NCBI RefSeq assembly: GCF_041270065.1
Contig: NZ_CP065958.1
Coordinates: forward strand, 3,906,001-3,970,000
From: Streptomyces fradiae
Lineage (GTDB): Bacteria; Actinomycetota; Actinomycetes; Streptomycetales; Streptomycetaceae
Direction of reading: 5' to 3'
Length of the DNA stretch: 64,000 nt
The notes beneath the pieces were generated by a model. It made no database searches and was not told the origin of the DNA. It was given only the letters and a program-made list of their open reading frames with translations. The position numbers and the translations under genes were made by a program. This document shows, piece after piece, positions 37,928 to 47,432 of the stretch; position 1 is the stretch's first letter, and each line of letters opens with the position of its first letter.

Positions 37928-39742
37928 TCAGCCGTTCTTGATGCGGTTGGTCAGCTCGGTGACCTGGTTGTAGATGGAGCGCCGCTCCGCCATCAGCGCG
38001 CGGATCTTGCGGTCGGCGTGCATCACGGTGGTGTGGTCGCGACCGCCGAACTGCGCGCCGATCTTCGGCAGCGACAGGTCCGTGAGCTCCCGGCACAGAT
38101 ACATGGCGATCTGGCGCGCGGTGACGAGCACCCGGCTGCGCGAGGAGCCGCACAGGTCCTCGACGGTCAGCCCGAAGTAGTCCGCCGTGGCCGCCATGAT
38201 CGCGCCGGCCGTGATCTCCGGCGCCGTGTCCTCGCCACCCGGGATCAGGTCCTTGAGGACGATCTCGGTCAGCCCGAGGTCCACCGGCTGCCGGTTGAGG
38301 CTCGCGAAGGCGGTGACGCGGATCAGCGCGCCCTCCAGCTCACGGATGTTCCGCGAGATCCGGGAGGCGATGAACTCCAGTACCTCCGGCGGGGCGTTCA
38401 GCTGCTCCTGGACCGCCTTCTTGCGCAGGATCGCGATCCGCGTCTCCAGCTCCGGCGGCTGCACATCGGTGGTCAGGCCCCACTCGAAGCGGTTGCGGAG
38501 CCGGTCCTCCAGGGTCACCAGCTGCTTCGGCGGCCGGTCCGAGGACAGCACGATCTGCTTGTTGGCGTTGTGGAGCGTGTTGAAGGTGTGGAAGAACTCC
38601 TCCTGCGTCGACTCCTTGCTCGCGAGGAACTGGATGTCGTCGACCAGCAGGATGTCCACGTCGCGGTAGCGCTTGCGGAACGCGTCGCCCTTGCCGTCGC
38701 GGATCGAGTTGATGAACTCGTTGGTGAACTCCTCGGAGCTCACGTACCGCACCCGGGTGCCCGGGTAGAGGCTGCGCGCGTAGTGCCCGATCGCATGGAG
38801 CAGGTGGGTCTTGCCGAGGCCCGACTCGCCGTAGATGAAGAGCGGGTTGTACGCCTTCGCCGGCGCCTCGGCCACGGCGACCGCGGCCGCGTGGGCGAAG
38901 CGGTTCGAGGAACCGATGACGAAGGTGTCGAAGAGGTACTTGGGGTTGAGCCGCGCGTGCTGCTCGCCCGGCGCGCCCGCTCCGGCGCCCTGGCCGGACG
39001 AGGAGCCGCCGAGGCCGGACCCGCCGCCCATGCCGGTCGAGCCGGCGCCCGGCCGCGGGCCGTGCGCCCCGGGACCGCCGTGCGTCCCCGGGCGGCCGTG
39101 GCCGCCGGGGCCGGACGGGCCGTCGGTGTCCGGGAGTTCGGCCCGCTCGGGGCGCGGCGGGTTCTGCTCGTACGGCGGGCGCTCGTCGTACCGCGGCTGC
39201 TGGGGCTGCTGCGGGCGGGGCGACGCGTACGGGTCGCGCTCCTGGAAGCCGCCGAGCCGCTGCTGCTGCCAGGAGATGTCCTCCTGGGCGCGCGGCCAGA
39301 CGCCCGGGTCGGGGCGCTGCTGCTGGTACTCGGGGTACGCGGGGCGGGCGGTCGGCAGCCCGTCGTCGGGCATCGGGCGCCCGTACTCGTCGTACTTCTC
39401 GTACGCGTCGTATCCGCCGTACGGCTGCGGGGCCGGCCGGGTGGGCGGCGCGGGCGCGGGCGGCTCGCCCGCGGAGTCGTCGACGGTGATCGCGATCCGG
39501 ATCGGGCGGCCGCAGGCGCGGCTGAGGGCCTCGCTGATCAGCGGGGCGAGCCGGCCCTCGAGGACCTGCTTGCCGTATTCGTTGGGCACGGCGAGCAGGG
39601 CGGTGTCGGCCACCAGTGCGAGCGGCTGGCAGCGCTCGATCCACTGCTTGTCCTTGGACTCGATGCCCTGCTGGCCTTCGCCGAGGAGCTGTTCGAGGAC
39701 GCGCGGCCACACTGCGGCAAGATCGGCAGGTACGTCAGCCAC
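37928..39742 (-). CDS. dnaA: Chromosomal replication initiator DnaA
   Basis: A protein of 604 residues from GTG 39742 ([20 protein letters not shown]), with GAGGAAG upstream. Domain I is about residues 1-85. The long Pro/Gly/Tyr-rich domain II (about 90-260) is typical of Streptomyces. Domain III has Walker [19 protein letters not shown] and Walker [14 protein letters not shown]. Domain IV carries the DnaA signature [19 protein letters not shown], which contacts the 9-mer boxes. A perfect DnaA box upstream suggests autoregulation. A 50-residue longer frame exists upstream but covers the promoter region. Confidence 0.98.
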   Translation of the reverse strand: MADVPADLAAVWPRVLEQLLGEGQQGIESKDKQWIERCQPLALVADTALLAVPNEYGKQVLEGRLAPLISEALSRACGRPIRIAITVDDSAGEPPAPAPPTRPAPQPYGGYDAYEKYDEYGRPMPDDGLPTARPAYPEYQQQRPDPGVWPRAQEDISWQQQRLGGFQERDPYASPRPQQPQQPRYDERPPYEQNPPRPERAELPDTDGPSGPGGHGRPGTHGGPGAHGPRPGAGSTGMGGGSGLGGSSSGQGAGAGAPGEQHARLNPKYLFDTFVIGSSNRFAHAAAVAVAEAPAKAYNPLFIYGESGLGKTHLLHAIGHYARSLYPGTRVRYVSSEEFTNEFINSIRDGKGDAFRKRYRDVDILLVDDIQFLASKESTQEEFFHTFNTLHNANKQIVLSSDRPPKQLVTLEDRLRNRFEWGLTTDVQPPELETRIAILRKKAVQEQLNAPPEVLEFIASRISRNIRELEGALIRVTAFASLNRQPVDLGLTEIVLKDLIPGGEDTAPEITAGAIMAATADYFGLTVEDLCGSSRSRVLVTARQIAMYLCRELTDLSLPKIGAQFGGRDHTTVMHADRKIRALMAERRSIYNQVTELTNRIKNG

Positions 39743-40124
39743 GGGGCACGCTTCCTCATTGGTCCCACGAAGGTGTGGTTCTGCGGGACGGTGGGTCGAA
39801 GTCCGGAAGGACAGGTAAGGACAGAACGGAAAAGATTGCGGAGTCCAGCCACGGTAGTCGGGGCGGCTGACGTGGTTCAAGTTGTTGTCCACAGCCTGTG
39901 CACAGAGGGCCCCGTCGACCAGTCGGTTTGACCGGATGGCGTAGCCCCACGTACCGTAACCAGGTCGAGTTGTCGATGGCTGCTGCCGCCTGCCTCCGAT
40001 GGGCGAAGATCACCATATGTGATCGCGAAGCGGTGCACTCGGGCGAATGCGAGAGCTACTCGTGGGCGCACGGTGACAGCCAGGCGATGTCCCGCCACCA
40101 CCGAATGATTTCTGGAGCCCCCGA
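39743..40124. promoter_or_regulatory. dnaA-rpmH divergent promoter region with perfect DnaA box
   Basis: This 382-bp gap has no gene. It contains TTGTCCACA (39885-39893), the perfect Streptomyces consensus, and the palindromic TGTGCACA at 39897-39904. They lie about 145 bases upstream of the dnaA start, consistent with known DnaA control of its own promoter in Streptomyces. The rpmH promoter must lie in the right-hand part; I could not assign clear hexamers. Confidence 0.75.
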
Positions 40125-40262
40125 GTGAGCAAGCGCACCTTCCAGCCGAACAACCGTCGTCGCGCGAAGACCCACGGCTTCCGCCTGCGCATGCGCACCC
40201 GTGCCGGCCGCGCCATCCTGGCGAACCGCCGTGCCAAGGGTCGCGCGAGCCTGTCCGCCTGA
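40125..40262 (+). CDS. rpmH: 50S ribosomal protein L34
   Basis: A basic protein of 45 residues, [20 protein letters not shown] at the start and ending [12 protein letters not shown], which covers the whole L34 fold. The GTG at 40125 has GGAG seven bases upstream. L34 is a late-assembling protein of the large ribosomal subunit. The arrangement of rpmH divergent from dnaA and followed by rnpA is almost universal in bacteria. Confidence 0.98.
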   Translation: MSKRTFQPNNRRRAKTHGFRLRMRTRAGRAILANRRAKGRASLSA

Positions 40263-40283
40263 TCTGTCTTCGCAGGTCATGAC

Positions 40284-40655
40284 GTGCTGCCTACCGAGAA
40301 TCGGCTGAGGCGGCGCGAGGACTTCGCGACCGCGGTACGAAGAGGACGCCGGGCTGGACGCCCGCTCCTCGTCGTCCATCTACGCAGCGGTGCAACGGAC
40401 CCGCACGCGCCTGGGGAGAGCGCTCCCCCGACGCGTGCGGGTTTCGTCGTGAGCAAGGCCGTAGGCGTAGCGGTCGTCCGCAACCAGGTGAAGCGTCGTC
40501 TCCGCCACCTCGTGCGCGAGCGACTCACTTTGCTTCCCCCCGGTAGCCTGGTGGTCGTACGGGCGTTGCCCGGAGCCGGTGACGCCGACCACGATCAGCT
40601 GGCCCGAGACCTGGACGCCGCTCTTCAGCGGTTGCTGGGAGGGGGCACGCGATGA
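40284..40655 (+). CDS. rnpA: Ribonuclease P protein component
   Basis: A protein of 123 residues, starting GTG 40284 ([20 protein letters not shown]). The RNR signature region is [20 protein letters not shown], which contacts the RNase P RNA. It matures tRNA 5' ends. It lies 21 bases after rpmH and overlaps yidD by four bases. Confidence 0.96.
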   Translation: MLPTENRLRRREDFATAVRRGRRAGRPLLVVHLRSGATDPHAPGESAPPTRAGFVVSKAVGVAVVRNQVKRRLRHLVRERLTLLPPGSLVVVRALPGAGDADHDQLARDLDAALQRLLGGGTR

Positions 40656-40978
40656 AGTACCCGCTGCTGGCTCTCATCAAGCTGTACCAGTGGACGATCA
40701 GCCCGCTCCTGGGTCCCGTCTGCCGGTACTACCCGTCGTGTTCCCACTACGGATTCACGGCCATCGACCGGCATGGCGCGATCAAGGGCACTGCCCTGAC
40801 CGCCTGGCGCATCCTGCGGTGCAATCCGTGGTCGCCCGGCGGCGTGGACCATGTTCCCCCGCGCAAGCGGCCGCGTTGGCACGAGATGCTGCGTACCGCC
40901 CTGCGTGGAGACAAGGGCGGGTCCTCCGCCGAGACGAGCCCGGCCGCAGAGACCTCGCCCAATGCTCAAGGAGCCTGA
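40652..40978 (+). CDS. yidD: Membrane protein insertion efficiency factor YidD
   Basis: A protein of 108 residues. The conserved core is [20 protein letters not shown], with the invariant Cys residues, then [11 protein letters not shown] and [15 protein letters not shown]. YidD assists YidC-dependent insertion at the inner membrane. The C-terminal 30 residues are Ser/Ala/Glu-rich and variable. The ATG at 40652 overlaps the rnpA stop (ATGA), and yidC starts three bases after its own stop. Confidence 0.95.
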   Translation: MKYPLLALIKLYQWTISPLLGPVCRYYPSCSHYGFTAIDRHGAIKGTALTAWRILRCNPWSPGGVDHVPPRKRPRWHEMLRTALRGDKGGSSAETSPAAETSPNAQGA

Positions 40979-40981
40979 TTA

Positions 40982-42319
40982 GTGGACACGATTGCCAATT
41001 TTTTCAGCTTCATCACCACACCTGTCTCATGGGTGATCGTCCAGTTCCACAAGCTGTACGGGGCGATCTTCGGCCCTGACACGGGCTGGGCCTGGGGCCT
41101 GTCGATCGTGTCCCTCGTGGTGCTGATCCGTATCTGCCTGATCCCGCTCTTCGTGAAGCAGATCAAGTCGACGCGGAACATGCAGGCGCTCCAGCCGAAG
41201 ATGAAGGCGATCCAGGAGCGCTACAAGAGCGACAAGCAGCGTCAGTCCGAAGAGATGATGAAGCTGTACAAGGAGACGGGTACCAACCCGCTCTCCTCGT
41301 GCCTTCCCATCCTGGCGCAGTCGCCGTTCTTCTTCGCCCTGTACTCGGTGCTCTCGCACATCGCCGAGGGCAAGACGATCGGCGTCATCAACCAGTCGCT
41401 GCTCGACAGCGCGCGTCAGGCCCACATCTTCGGTGCGCCGCTGGCCGCCAAGTTCACGGACAGCGCCGAGAAGGTCGAGGCCCTCGGTGCCTCGATCACC
41501 GATGTCCGCATCGTCACCGCGGTCATGATCGTCCTGATGTCGGCCTCGCAGTTCTTCACCCAGCGCCAGCTGATGATGAAGAACGTCGACCTCTCCGTGA
41601 AGACCCCGTACATGCAGCAGCAGAAGATGCTCATGTACATCTTCCCGGTGATCTTCGCGGTCATGGGCATCAACTTCCCCGTCGGTGTCCTCGTCTACTG
41701 GCTGACCACCAACGTGTGGACCATGGGCCAGCAGATGTACGTGATCAACCAGAACCCGACTCCGGGCAGCAAGGCCCAGGACGCCTATCTGCAGCGTCTG
41801 CTCAAGAGCGTCTCCCACCACGGTGAGGTCCGCGGCCGCCGCCGCAAGAACATCGTGAAGGCCATCGTCGCCAAGGGCAGCGACCGCAACGACAACGAGC
41901 GCCGCTTCTTCGCGGGCCTGGCCAAGGCCGGCTTCGCCGCCCAGGTCGACGGCACCGTGCTCAAGAGCGACACCGCGGTCGCCGAGGCGGAGGGTGGTGC
42001 CGCCACCCGGCGCCAGCAGCCCAAGCGGCAGACCAAGGCGCAGCGCCAGTCCGGCGGTGGCCACCAGCCCCAGGCGAAGGACGCCGACGCGGCGGACGAG
42101 CCCCAGGACGCGGCGCCCGGCGACACGACTCCCTCGCTGGAGAAGAAGCCCCAGTCCCCGGCCAAGGGCACCAAGGCGGGTTCCGCCGATGACCAGGCCA
42201 CCGGCGACAAGCCGGCCCGGCCGAGCCGCGCCAACTCCGGCGGCTCCCGCCAGGGCCAGGGCAAGTCCGGCCAGCGCAAGGGCCAGCAGCGGCCCAAGCA
42301 CCCCTCCTCCAAGAAGTAA
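40982..42319 (+). CDS. yidC: Membrane protein insertase YidC
   Basis: A protein of 445 residues starting GTG 40982. The first membrane helix is near residues 15-35; the Gram-positive type lacks the large periplasmic P1 domain. The conserved cytoplasmic loop [20 protein letters not shown] and further helices at about 105-125, 175-200 and 220-255 build the insertase groove. The C-terminal 160 residues are a basic, Gln/Ala/Lys-rich tail that can contact ribosomes. It inserts membrane proteins alone or with SecYEG. Confidence 0.97.
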   Translation: MDTIANFFSFITTPVSWVIVQFHKLYGAIFGPDTGWAWGLSIVSLVVLIRICLIPLFVKQIKSTRNMQALQPKMKAIQERYKSDKQRQSEEMMKLYKETGTNPLSSCLPILAQSPFFFALYSVLSHIAEGKTIGVINQSLLDSARQAHIFGAPLAAKFTDSAEKVEALGASITDVRIVTAVMIVLMSASQFFTQRQLMMKNVDLSVKTPYMQQQKMLMYIFPVIFAVMGINFPVGVLVYWLTTNVWTMGQQMYVINQNPTPGSKAQDAYLQRLLKSVSHHGEVRGRRRKNIVKAIVAKGSDRNDNERRFFAGLAKAGFAAQVDGTVLKSDTAVAEAEGGAATRRQQPKRQTKAQRQSGGGHQPQAKDADAADEPQDAAPGDTTPSLEKKPQSPAKGTKAGSADDQATGDKPARPSRANSGGSRQGQGKSGQRKGQQRPKHPSSKK

Positions 42320-42348
42320 GCCTCCACGAAGCAAGAAGGAGTCCATCC

Positions 42349-42858
42349 GTGACGGAAGGCACCACCTCCGCCGCCGAGGGTGGCGACACCCTGACCCGCC
42401 TGGAGCAGGAGGGTGAGATCGCGGCCGACTACCTCGAGGGCCTGCTCGACATCGCCGATCTCGACGGCGACATCGACATGGACGTCGAGGCGGACCGGGC
42501 CTCGGTCTCGATCATCAGCGATTCCGGCAGCCGCGACCTGCAGAAGCTGGTCGGCCGCGACGGAGAGGTGCTGGAGGCCCTTCAGGAGCTCACCCGGCTC
42601 GCCGTCCACCGCGAGACCGGTGACCGCAGCCGCCTGATGCTCGACATCGCGGGCTTCCGCGCCAAGAAGCGGACCGAGCTCGCCGAGCTGGGCGCCAAGG
42701 CGGCGGAGGAGGTCAAGGCCTCCGGCGAGCCGGTGAAGCTGGACCCGATGACCCCGTTCGAGCGCAAGGTCGTGCACGACGCGGTTGCCGCCGCCGGTCT
42801 GCGCAGCGAGTCCGAGGGCGAGGAGCCGCAGCGCTTCGTCGTCGTGCTTCCTGCCTGA
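42349..42858 (+). CDS. jag: Jag/KhpB-like RNA-binding protein (KH and R3H domains)
   Basis: A protein of 169 residues starting GTG 42349 behind GAAGGAG. The N-terminus is acidic. The KH-type fold (about 55-105) has ISDSGSRDLQKLVGRDGEVL, with the GxxG-like VGRDGE loop. The R3H part (about 110-165) has IAGFRAKKRTELAELG and DPMTPFERKVVHDAVA. Jag/KhpB proteins bind RNA and affect cell division and elongation in Gram-positive bacteria. It follows yidC as in many genomes. Confidence 0.94.
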   Translation: MTEGTTSAAEGGDTLTRLEQEGEIAADYLEGLLDIADLDGDIDMDVEADRASVSIISDSGSRDLQKLVGRDGEVLEALQELTRLAVHRETGDRSRLMLDIAGFRAKKRTELAELGAKAAEEVKASGEPVKLDPMTPFERKVVHDAVAAAGLRSESEGEEPQRFVVVLPA

Positions 42859-42872
42859 ACCTCCTCGTAGGA

Positions 42873-42902
42873 TCGGCCCCGTCTGTTCGCAGGCGGGGCC
42901 GA
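42873..42902 (+). terminator. Terminator after jag
   Basis: TCGGCCCCG (42873-42881) pairs with CGGGGCCGA (42894-42902), followed by ACTTTGTC. It separates the rpmH-jag operon from rsmG, which therefore probably has its own promoter nearby or depends on read-through. Confidence 0.85.
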
Positions 42903-42975
42903 ACTTTGTCAGCCTGATAGTCAGCCACACAGTGCGCTCGCGCGGTATGCGTGCGGTACGGAAGGACGGTTCCCC

Positions 42976-43692
42976 GTGACGGAGGCAGCGGAGCTTCCCC
43001 AGGCGCCGGAGCAGGCGCGGACGGTCTTCGGCGAGTACTTCCCGGAGGCGGTCCGTTACGCGGAGCTCCTGGCGGACGCCGGGGTCAAGCGGGGCCTCAT
43101 CGGCCCCCGCGAGGTGCCCCGGCTGTGGGAGCGCCATCTCCTGAACTGCGCCGTGCTCTCCGAGGTCGTCCCCCAGGGCGTCACGGTGTGCGATGTCGGC
43201 TCGGGCGCCGGCCTGCCCGGTATCCCGCTGGCCCTGGTGCGTCGCGATCTGAAGATCACGCTCCTGGAGCCGCTGCTCCGGCGCACCACCTTCCTCCAGG
43301 AAGTCGTCGAGCTGCTCGGCCTCGACCATGTGACCGTGGTCCGCGGCCGTGCCGAGGAGATGCTCGGCAAGCTGCCGCCCGTGCATGTGGTGACCGCCCG
43401 CGCCGTGGCACCGCTCGACCGGCTGGCCGGCTGGGGCGTGCCGCTGCTGCGCCCCTACGGCGAGATGCTCGCGCTCAAGGGCGACACGGCGGAGGAGGAG
43501 ATCGACGGTGCCCGCGCCGCGCTCGCGAAGCTGGGTGTCGTGGAGGCCTCCGTGCTGCAGGTGGGCGAGGGCGTCGTCGACCCGATGACCACGGTCGTCC
43601 GGGTCGAGGTGGGCGAGAGCCCCGGCGGTGTGCGCTTCGCCGCGAAGCGCGCCAAGGCCGCCCGCACCAGCCGCCCCCGCCGGCGCCGCTGA
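42976..43692 (+). CDS. rsmG: 16S rRNA (guanine527-N7)-methyltransferase RsmG (GidB)
   Basis: A protein of 238 residues starting GTG 42976 behind GGAAGGACGG. The SAM-binding motif is VCDVGSGAGLPGIPLALVRR, followed by ITLLEPLLRRTTFLQEVVEL and VVRGRAEEM. The C-terminus is an Arg/Lys-rich tail (RTSRPRRRR). RsmG methylates G527 in 16S rRNA; loss gives low-level streptomycin resistance and, in S. coelicolor, antibiotic overproduction. It lies directly before the parAB locus. Confidence 0.96.
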   Translation: MTEAAELPQAPEQARTVFGEYFPEAVRYAELLADAGVKRGLIGPREVPRLWERHLLNCAVLSEVVPQGVTVCDVGSGAGLPGIPLALVRRDLKITLLEPLLRRTTFLQEVVELLGLDHVTVVRGRAEEMLGKLPPVHVVTARAVAPLDRLAGWGVPLLRPYGEMLALKGDTAEEEIDGARAALAKLGVVEASVLQVGEGVVDPMTTVVRVEVGESPGGVRFAAKRAKAARTSRPRRRR

Positions 43693-43785
43693 GCGGGTTC
43701 GTCGCCACCCACTGATCCGTACAAGCTGCGATACGTACAGATTTCGGAGTGTCGGGCGGTTCCGGCCCTGCGGCGCGTGCATCGT

Positions 43786-43799
43786 GTTTCACGTGAAAC
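43786..43799. other. parS: parS site upstream of parA
   Basis: GTTTCACGTGAAAC, a perfect 14-bp palindrome matching the Streptomyces ParB-binding consensus, in the rsmG-parA gap. Confidence 0.95.
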
Positions 43800-43897
43800 G
43801 TCGCTCACTGCTGCAGGGGATCATCAGCCGCGGCCGCGCGGCTGCCACGCCCCGGGACCGCAAGCCTCCGGCGAAACCACCCGTGAGGGTTAGAGGG

Positions 43898-43924
43898 TTG
43901 TCCACAGAGGTGGATTCATCCACA
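43898..43924. promoter_or_regulatory. DnaA-box pair upstream of parA
   Basis: TTGTCCACA (43898-43906) is a perfect box, and TCATCCACA (43916-43924) is one mismatch from TTATCCACA, 18 bases start to start on the same strand. They lie 37-63 bases before the proposed parA start, so DnaA could influence parA transcription; untested inference. Confidence 0.6.
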
Positions 43925-43960
43925 GAACCACGGGCCTCGCTGGTTCACGACCCCGAAAGC

Positions 43961-45049
43961 ATGGCAGGCTCTGTTCATCGCGAGCCTGAAGCCGAGGAGA
44001 GTGAATCCTTGCGGTCCGACGCCAACATCGCGGGACCGATGACCGATCCGGTCCCCGGTCCCCGAACCGAATCGGTGGGGATGGATGTTTCACGTGAAAC
44101 ACCGCCCCCGATGGACGACACCCCCATTGGCCGTGCCGCCCAGCTGGCCGTAGAGGCCCTGGGCCGTGCGGGCGAGGGGCTTCCCCGGCCTGCCCAGACC
44201 CGCGTGATGGTGGTCGCCAACCAGAAGGGCGGCGTGGGCAAGACGACCACGACCGTCAATCTGGCCGCCTCGCTGGCCCTGCACGGCGCCCGCGTCCTGG
44301 TCGTCGACCTCGACCCGCAGGGCAACGCCTCCACGGCACTGGGCATCGACCACCACGCCGAGGTCCCCTCGATCTACGACGTGCTGGTGGAGAGCAAGCC
44401 GCTCGCCGAGGTCGTCCAGCCCGTCCGCGATGTCGAGGGTCTCTTCTGCGCTCCCGCCACCATCGATCTGGCCGGTGCCGAGATCGAGCTGGTGTCGCTG
44501 GTGGCGCGGGAGAGCCGGCTGCAGCGAGCGATCCAGGCCTACGAGCAGCCGCTCGACTACATCCTGATCGACTGCCCGCCCTCCCTCGGTCTGCTCACGG
44601 TCAACGCCCTGGTGGCGGGGGCCGAGGTACTGATCCCGATCCAGTGCGAGTACTACGCGCTGGAAGGCCTGGGGCAGCTGCTGCGGAACGTCGACCTGGT
44701 GCGGGGGCACCTCAACCCGACCCTGCACGTCTCGACGATCCTGCTCACCATGTACGACGGCCGGACCCGGCTCGCCTCGCAGGTCGCTGACGAGGTGCGC
44801 ACCCACTTCGGCGAAGAGGTCCTGCGCACCAGCATCCCGCGCTCCGTGCGCATCTCGGAGGCGCCGAGCTACGGGCAGACCGTGCTCACCTACGACCCGG
44901 GCTCCAGCGGCGCCCTGTCGTATCTCGAAGCGGCCCGTGAGATCGCCCTGCGCGGGGTCGATCTGCACTACGACGCCACCCAGGCCCATGGGGGACAGCC
45001 TCACCCGGGTCACCAGAACAACCAGCGAATGTCGGAGGGGATCCAGTGA
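43961..45049 (+). CDS. parA: Chromosome partitioning ATPase ParA
   Basis: A protein of 362 residues from ATG 43961. Other candidates are TTG 44009, which has a strong AGGAGAG nine bases before it, and ATG 44081. The deviant Walker A motif is [20 protein letters not shown], with [16 protein letters not shown] and [17 protein letters not shown] after it. The N-terminal 85 residues are acidic and variable, and they include VSRET, encoded by a parS site inside the gene. ParA positions ParB-parS complexes and the tip-organising centre in aerial hyphae. It overlaps parB by four bases. Confidence 0.94.
   Translation: MAGSVHREPEAEESESLRSDANIAGPMTDPVPGPRTESVGMDVSRETPPPMDDTPIGRAAQLAVEALGRAGEGLPRPAQTRVMVVANQKGGVGKTTTTVNLAASLALHGARVLVVDLDPQGNASTALGIDHHAEVPSIYDVLVESKPLAEVVQPVRDVEGLFCAPATIDLAGAEIELVSLVARESRLQRAIQAYEQPLDYILIDCPPSLGLLTVNALVAGAEVLIPIQCEYYALEGLGQLLRNVDLVRGHLNPTLHVSTILLTMYDGRTRLASQVADEVRTHFGEEVLRTSIPRSVRISEAPSYGQTVLTYDPGSSGALSYLEAAREIALRGVDLHYDATQAHGGQPHPGHQNNQRMSEGIQ
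44087..44100. other. parS: parS site inside parA
   Basis: GTTTCACGTGAAAC within codons for Val-Ser-Arg-Glu-Thr near the parA N-terminus (within the variable region). Confidence 0.95.
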
Positions 45050-46161
45050 GCGAGCGACGTAGGGGGCTGGGACGCGGTCTCGGCGCGCTGATCCCCGCTG
45101 CTCCCCAGGAGCGGCCGGCCCCGGCCGTCGGAGTGGGTGCCATCCCTGCCGCGGCCTCTCCCGGCGCCATCCCGGCGCTCGGCTCCGACCGCGGGGTGGC
45201 CGCCGCCAAGCTGGCGACCCTGCCGGCGAGCCCGCAGTCCCCGGACTCCGTGGTGCCGGCCGCCGAACCGGAGCCGCTGCCGGAGTCCCCCGCCGGGGCG
45301 CACTTCGCCGAGCTGCCGATCGACTCGATCACGCCGAACCCGCGCCAGCCGCGTGAGGTCTTCGACGAGGACGCCCTGGCCGAGCTGATCACCTCCATCA
45401 AGGAGGTCGGTCTGCTGCAGCCCGTCGTCGTCCGGCAGTTGGGCCCCGAGCGCTACGAGCTCATCATGGGCGAGCGCCGCTGGCGGGCCTGCCGCGAGGC
45501 CGGCCTGGAGCGGATCCCGGCGATCGTGCGGGCCACCGAGGACGAGAAGCTGCTCCTGGACGCCCTCCTGGAGAACCTGCACCGGGCCCAGTTGAACCCG
45601 CTGGAGGAGGCCGCCGCCTACGACCAGCTCCTCAAGGACTTCAACTGCACCCACGACCAGCTGGCCGACCGCATCGGACGCTCGCGTCCCCAGGTCTCCA
45701 ACACGCTGCGTCTGCTGCGGCTGTCCCCGCCGGTGCAGCGCCGGGTGGCCGCCGGTGTCCTGTCGGCCGGTCACGCCCGTGCCCTGCTCTCCGTGGACGA
45801 CGCGGAGGTGCAGGACAAGCTGGCCTATCGGATCGTTGCCGAGGGCCTGTCGGTGCGGGCCGTCGAGGAGATCGTCACCCTGATGGGCTCGGAGTCCTCG
45901 TCTCCGGTCAAGCCCAAGGGCCCGCGGGCCGGTGCCCGGGTCTCCCCGGCGCTGCGTGATCTGGCGACCCGTCTGTCCGACCGCTTCGAGACCCGGGTGA
46001 AGGTCGACCTGGGCCAGAAGAAGGGCAAGATCGTCGTCGAGTTCGCCTCGATGGAGGATCTGGAGCGGATTCTGTCGACGCTGGCTCCGGGCGAGGGCCG
46101 GGTCATGGACCAGGGCGCGTCCGCGCAGGACGACGAGGACGGGCAGGACGTCGAGGGCTGA
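45046..46161 (+). CDS. parB: Chromosome partitioning protein ParB
   Basis: A protein of 371 residues starting GTG 45046 ([20 protein letters not shown]), the typical ParB N-terminus bound by ParA. A Pro/Ala-rich segment (about 20-85) precedes the CTPase domain with [18 protein letters not shown] and [15 protein letters not shown], which carries the GERRxRA nucleotide motif. The helix-turn-helix region is [20 protein letters not shown]. The C-terminal dimerisation domain is [20 protein letters not shown]. It binds parS sites near oriC, spreads, and loads SMC. Confidence 0.97.
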   Translation: MSERRRGLGRGLGALIPAAPQERPAPAVGVGAIPAAASPGAIPALGSDRGVAAAKLATLPASPQSPDSVVPAAEPEPLPESPAGAHFAELPIDSITPNPRQPREVFDEDALAELITSIKEVGLLQPVVVRQLGPERYELIMGERRWRACREAGLERIPAIVRATEDEKLLLDALLENLHRAQLNPLEEAAAYDQLLKDFNCTHDQLADRIGRSRPQVSNTLRLLRLSPPVQRRVAAGVLSAGHARALLSVDDAEVQDKLAYRIVAEGLSVRAVEEIVTLMGSESSSPVKPKGPRAGARVSPALRDLATRLSDRFETRVKVDLGQKKGKIVVEFASMEDLERILSTLAPGEGRVMDQGASAQDDEDGQDVEG

Positions 46162-46333
46162 GTCCCGCGAGGGCTGAGTTTCCTCGTATTCGTCCCCGGG
46201 GCGGGGCGCGACCGGCATGCACCGGAACGCGCTCCGCCCTTTGCCTGTCTGCGGTATCGCCCCGATCGGCCCCTCGTTACGATTCTGAGAGGCATATTCG
46301 TACAGCGATGGCCGAAGGAAGCGAGGAACAGCC

Positions 46334-46951
46334 GTGGGGCGTCGGCTTGTACCGCTCACGCTGGACAACCTTCCGGATCTCCCCAAGCGATGCCGTTCCT
46401 GTGTCTTCTGGGAGCTCGATCCGGTGAGTGGCGAGGCCGCCGTGAAAGCCGGCCGCCCGGAGCTGGAGAAGGAGGCCTGGATCTCCGCCGTGCTCCTCGA
46501 ATGGGGCTCCTGCGGCCGGGTGGTCTATGTCGACGACATCCCCGTCGGCTATGTGCTCTACGCGCCGCCGGCCTATGTGCCCCGCTCCACCGCCTTCCCC
46601 ACGAGCCCGGTCGCCGCGGACGCCGTGCAGTTGATGACCGCGTGGATCATGCCGGGGTATCAGGGGCAGGGCCTCGGGCGGGTGATGGTGCAGACGGTCG
46701 CGAAGGATTTGCTGCGGCGGGGCTTCAAGGCGATCGAGGCCTTCGGGGACGCCCGCTGGAAAGAGCCGGCCTGTGTGCTCCCCGCCGATCATCTGCTCTC
46801 CGTGGGCTTCAAGACCGTACGGCCCCATCCGAGCTTTCCCCGGCTGCGCCTGGAGCTGAGGACGACGCTCTCGTGGAAGGAGGACGTCGAGATGGCGCTC
46901 GACCGCCTCCTCGGCGCCGTCCAGAAGGAGCCCGCGCTGCGCCCTCTCTGA
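46334..46951 (+). CDS. GNAT family N-acetyltransferase
   Basis: A protein of 205 residues starting GTG 46334 behind GAGGAAC. The acetyl-CoA binding motif A is WIMPGYQGQGLGRVMVQTVA. An N-terminal Cys-containing segment (LPKRCRSCVFWELD) is shared with proteins at this locus in Streptomyces. The substrate is unknown. It is the last plus-strand gene of the parAB block and converges on trxA. Confidence 0.85.
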   Translation: MGRRLVPLTLDNLPDLPKRCRSCVFWELDPVSGEAAVKAGRPELEKEAWISAVLLEWGSCGRVVYVDDIPVGYVLYAPPAYVPRSTAFPTSPVAADAVQLMTAWIMPGYQGQGLGRVMVQTVAKDLLRRGFKAIEAFGDARWKEPACVLPADHLLSVGFKTVRPHPSFPRLRLELRTTLSWKEDVEMALDRLLGAVQKEPALRPL

Positions 46952-46967
46952 GCACCCGCACCGCCCG

Positions 46968-47011
46968 ACGGCGAAGGCCCGCCCCCTTCCGAGGGGGCGG
47001 GCCTTCGCCGT
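46968..47011. terminator. Bidirectional terminator abutting a parS site
   Basis: A 19-base arm (46968-46986, core GGCGAAGGCCCGCCCCC) pairs exactly with 46993-47011 around a six-base loop. It lies between converging genes. Its right arm shares two bases with the parS palindrome at 47010-47023. Confidence 0.9.
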
Positions 47012-47023
47012 TTCACGTGAAAC
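47010..47023. other. parS: parS site between GNAT gene and trxA
   Basis: Perfect GTTTCACGTGAAAC, directly adjoining the terminator stem and 22 bases before the trxA stop. Confidence 0.95.
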
Positions 47024-47045
47024 AGCGTGTGCCGAGCGGCAGACG

Positions 47046-47384
47046 TCAGGCCTTCTTGGCCTCGATGTAGTCATCGAGGTCGCGCAGGATCGCGGCCTTC
47101 GGCTTGGCGCCGACGATCGTCTTCACGACCTCGCCGTTCTGGTAGACGTTCAGCGTCGGGATCGACATGACACCGTACTTGGCGGCGATGCCCGGGTTCT
47201 CGTCGATGTTGAGCTTCACGACCTCGATCTCGTCGTGCTCGGCGGCGATGGCCTCGAGGGACGGGGCGATCTGGCGGCAGGGGCCGCACCAGGCCGCCCA
47301 GAAGTCCACGAGCACGGGCTTGTCGCTCTTGAGGACATCCTGCTCGAAGGAAGCGTCGGTCACGTTCTTCAGGGTGCCGGCCAC
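47046..47384 (-). CDS. trxA: Thioredoxin
   Basis: A protein of 112 residues with the redox centre FWAAWCGPCRQIAPSLEAIA (WCGPC) and cis-Pro loop VMSIPTLNVYQNG. It reduces cytoplasmic disulfides using electrons from TrxB. It lies 48 bases after trxB, forming a trxBA operon. A sigma-R-type promoter in front of trxB should make both inducible by disulfide stress. Confidence 0.97.
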   Translation of the reverse strand: MAGTLKNVTDASFEQDVLKSDKPVLVDFWAAWCGPCRQIAPSLEAIAAEHDEIEVVKLNIDENPGIAAKYGVMSIPTLNVYQNGEVVKTIVGAKPKAAILRDLDDYIEAKKA

Positions 47385-47432
47385 GGCGCCCTCCTTAACT
47401 CTTCGGGGTGTGGGGTGAGGGGAGCGTAGGGG

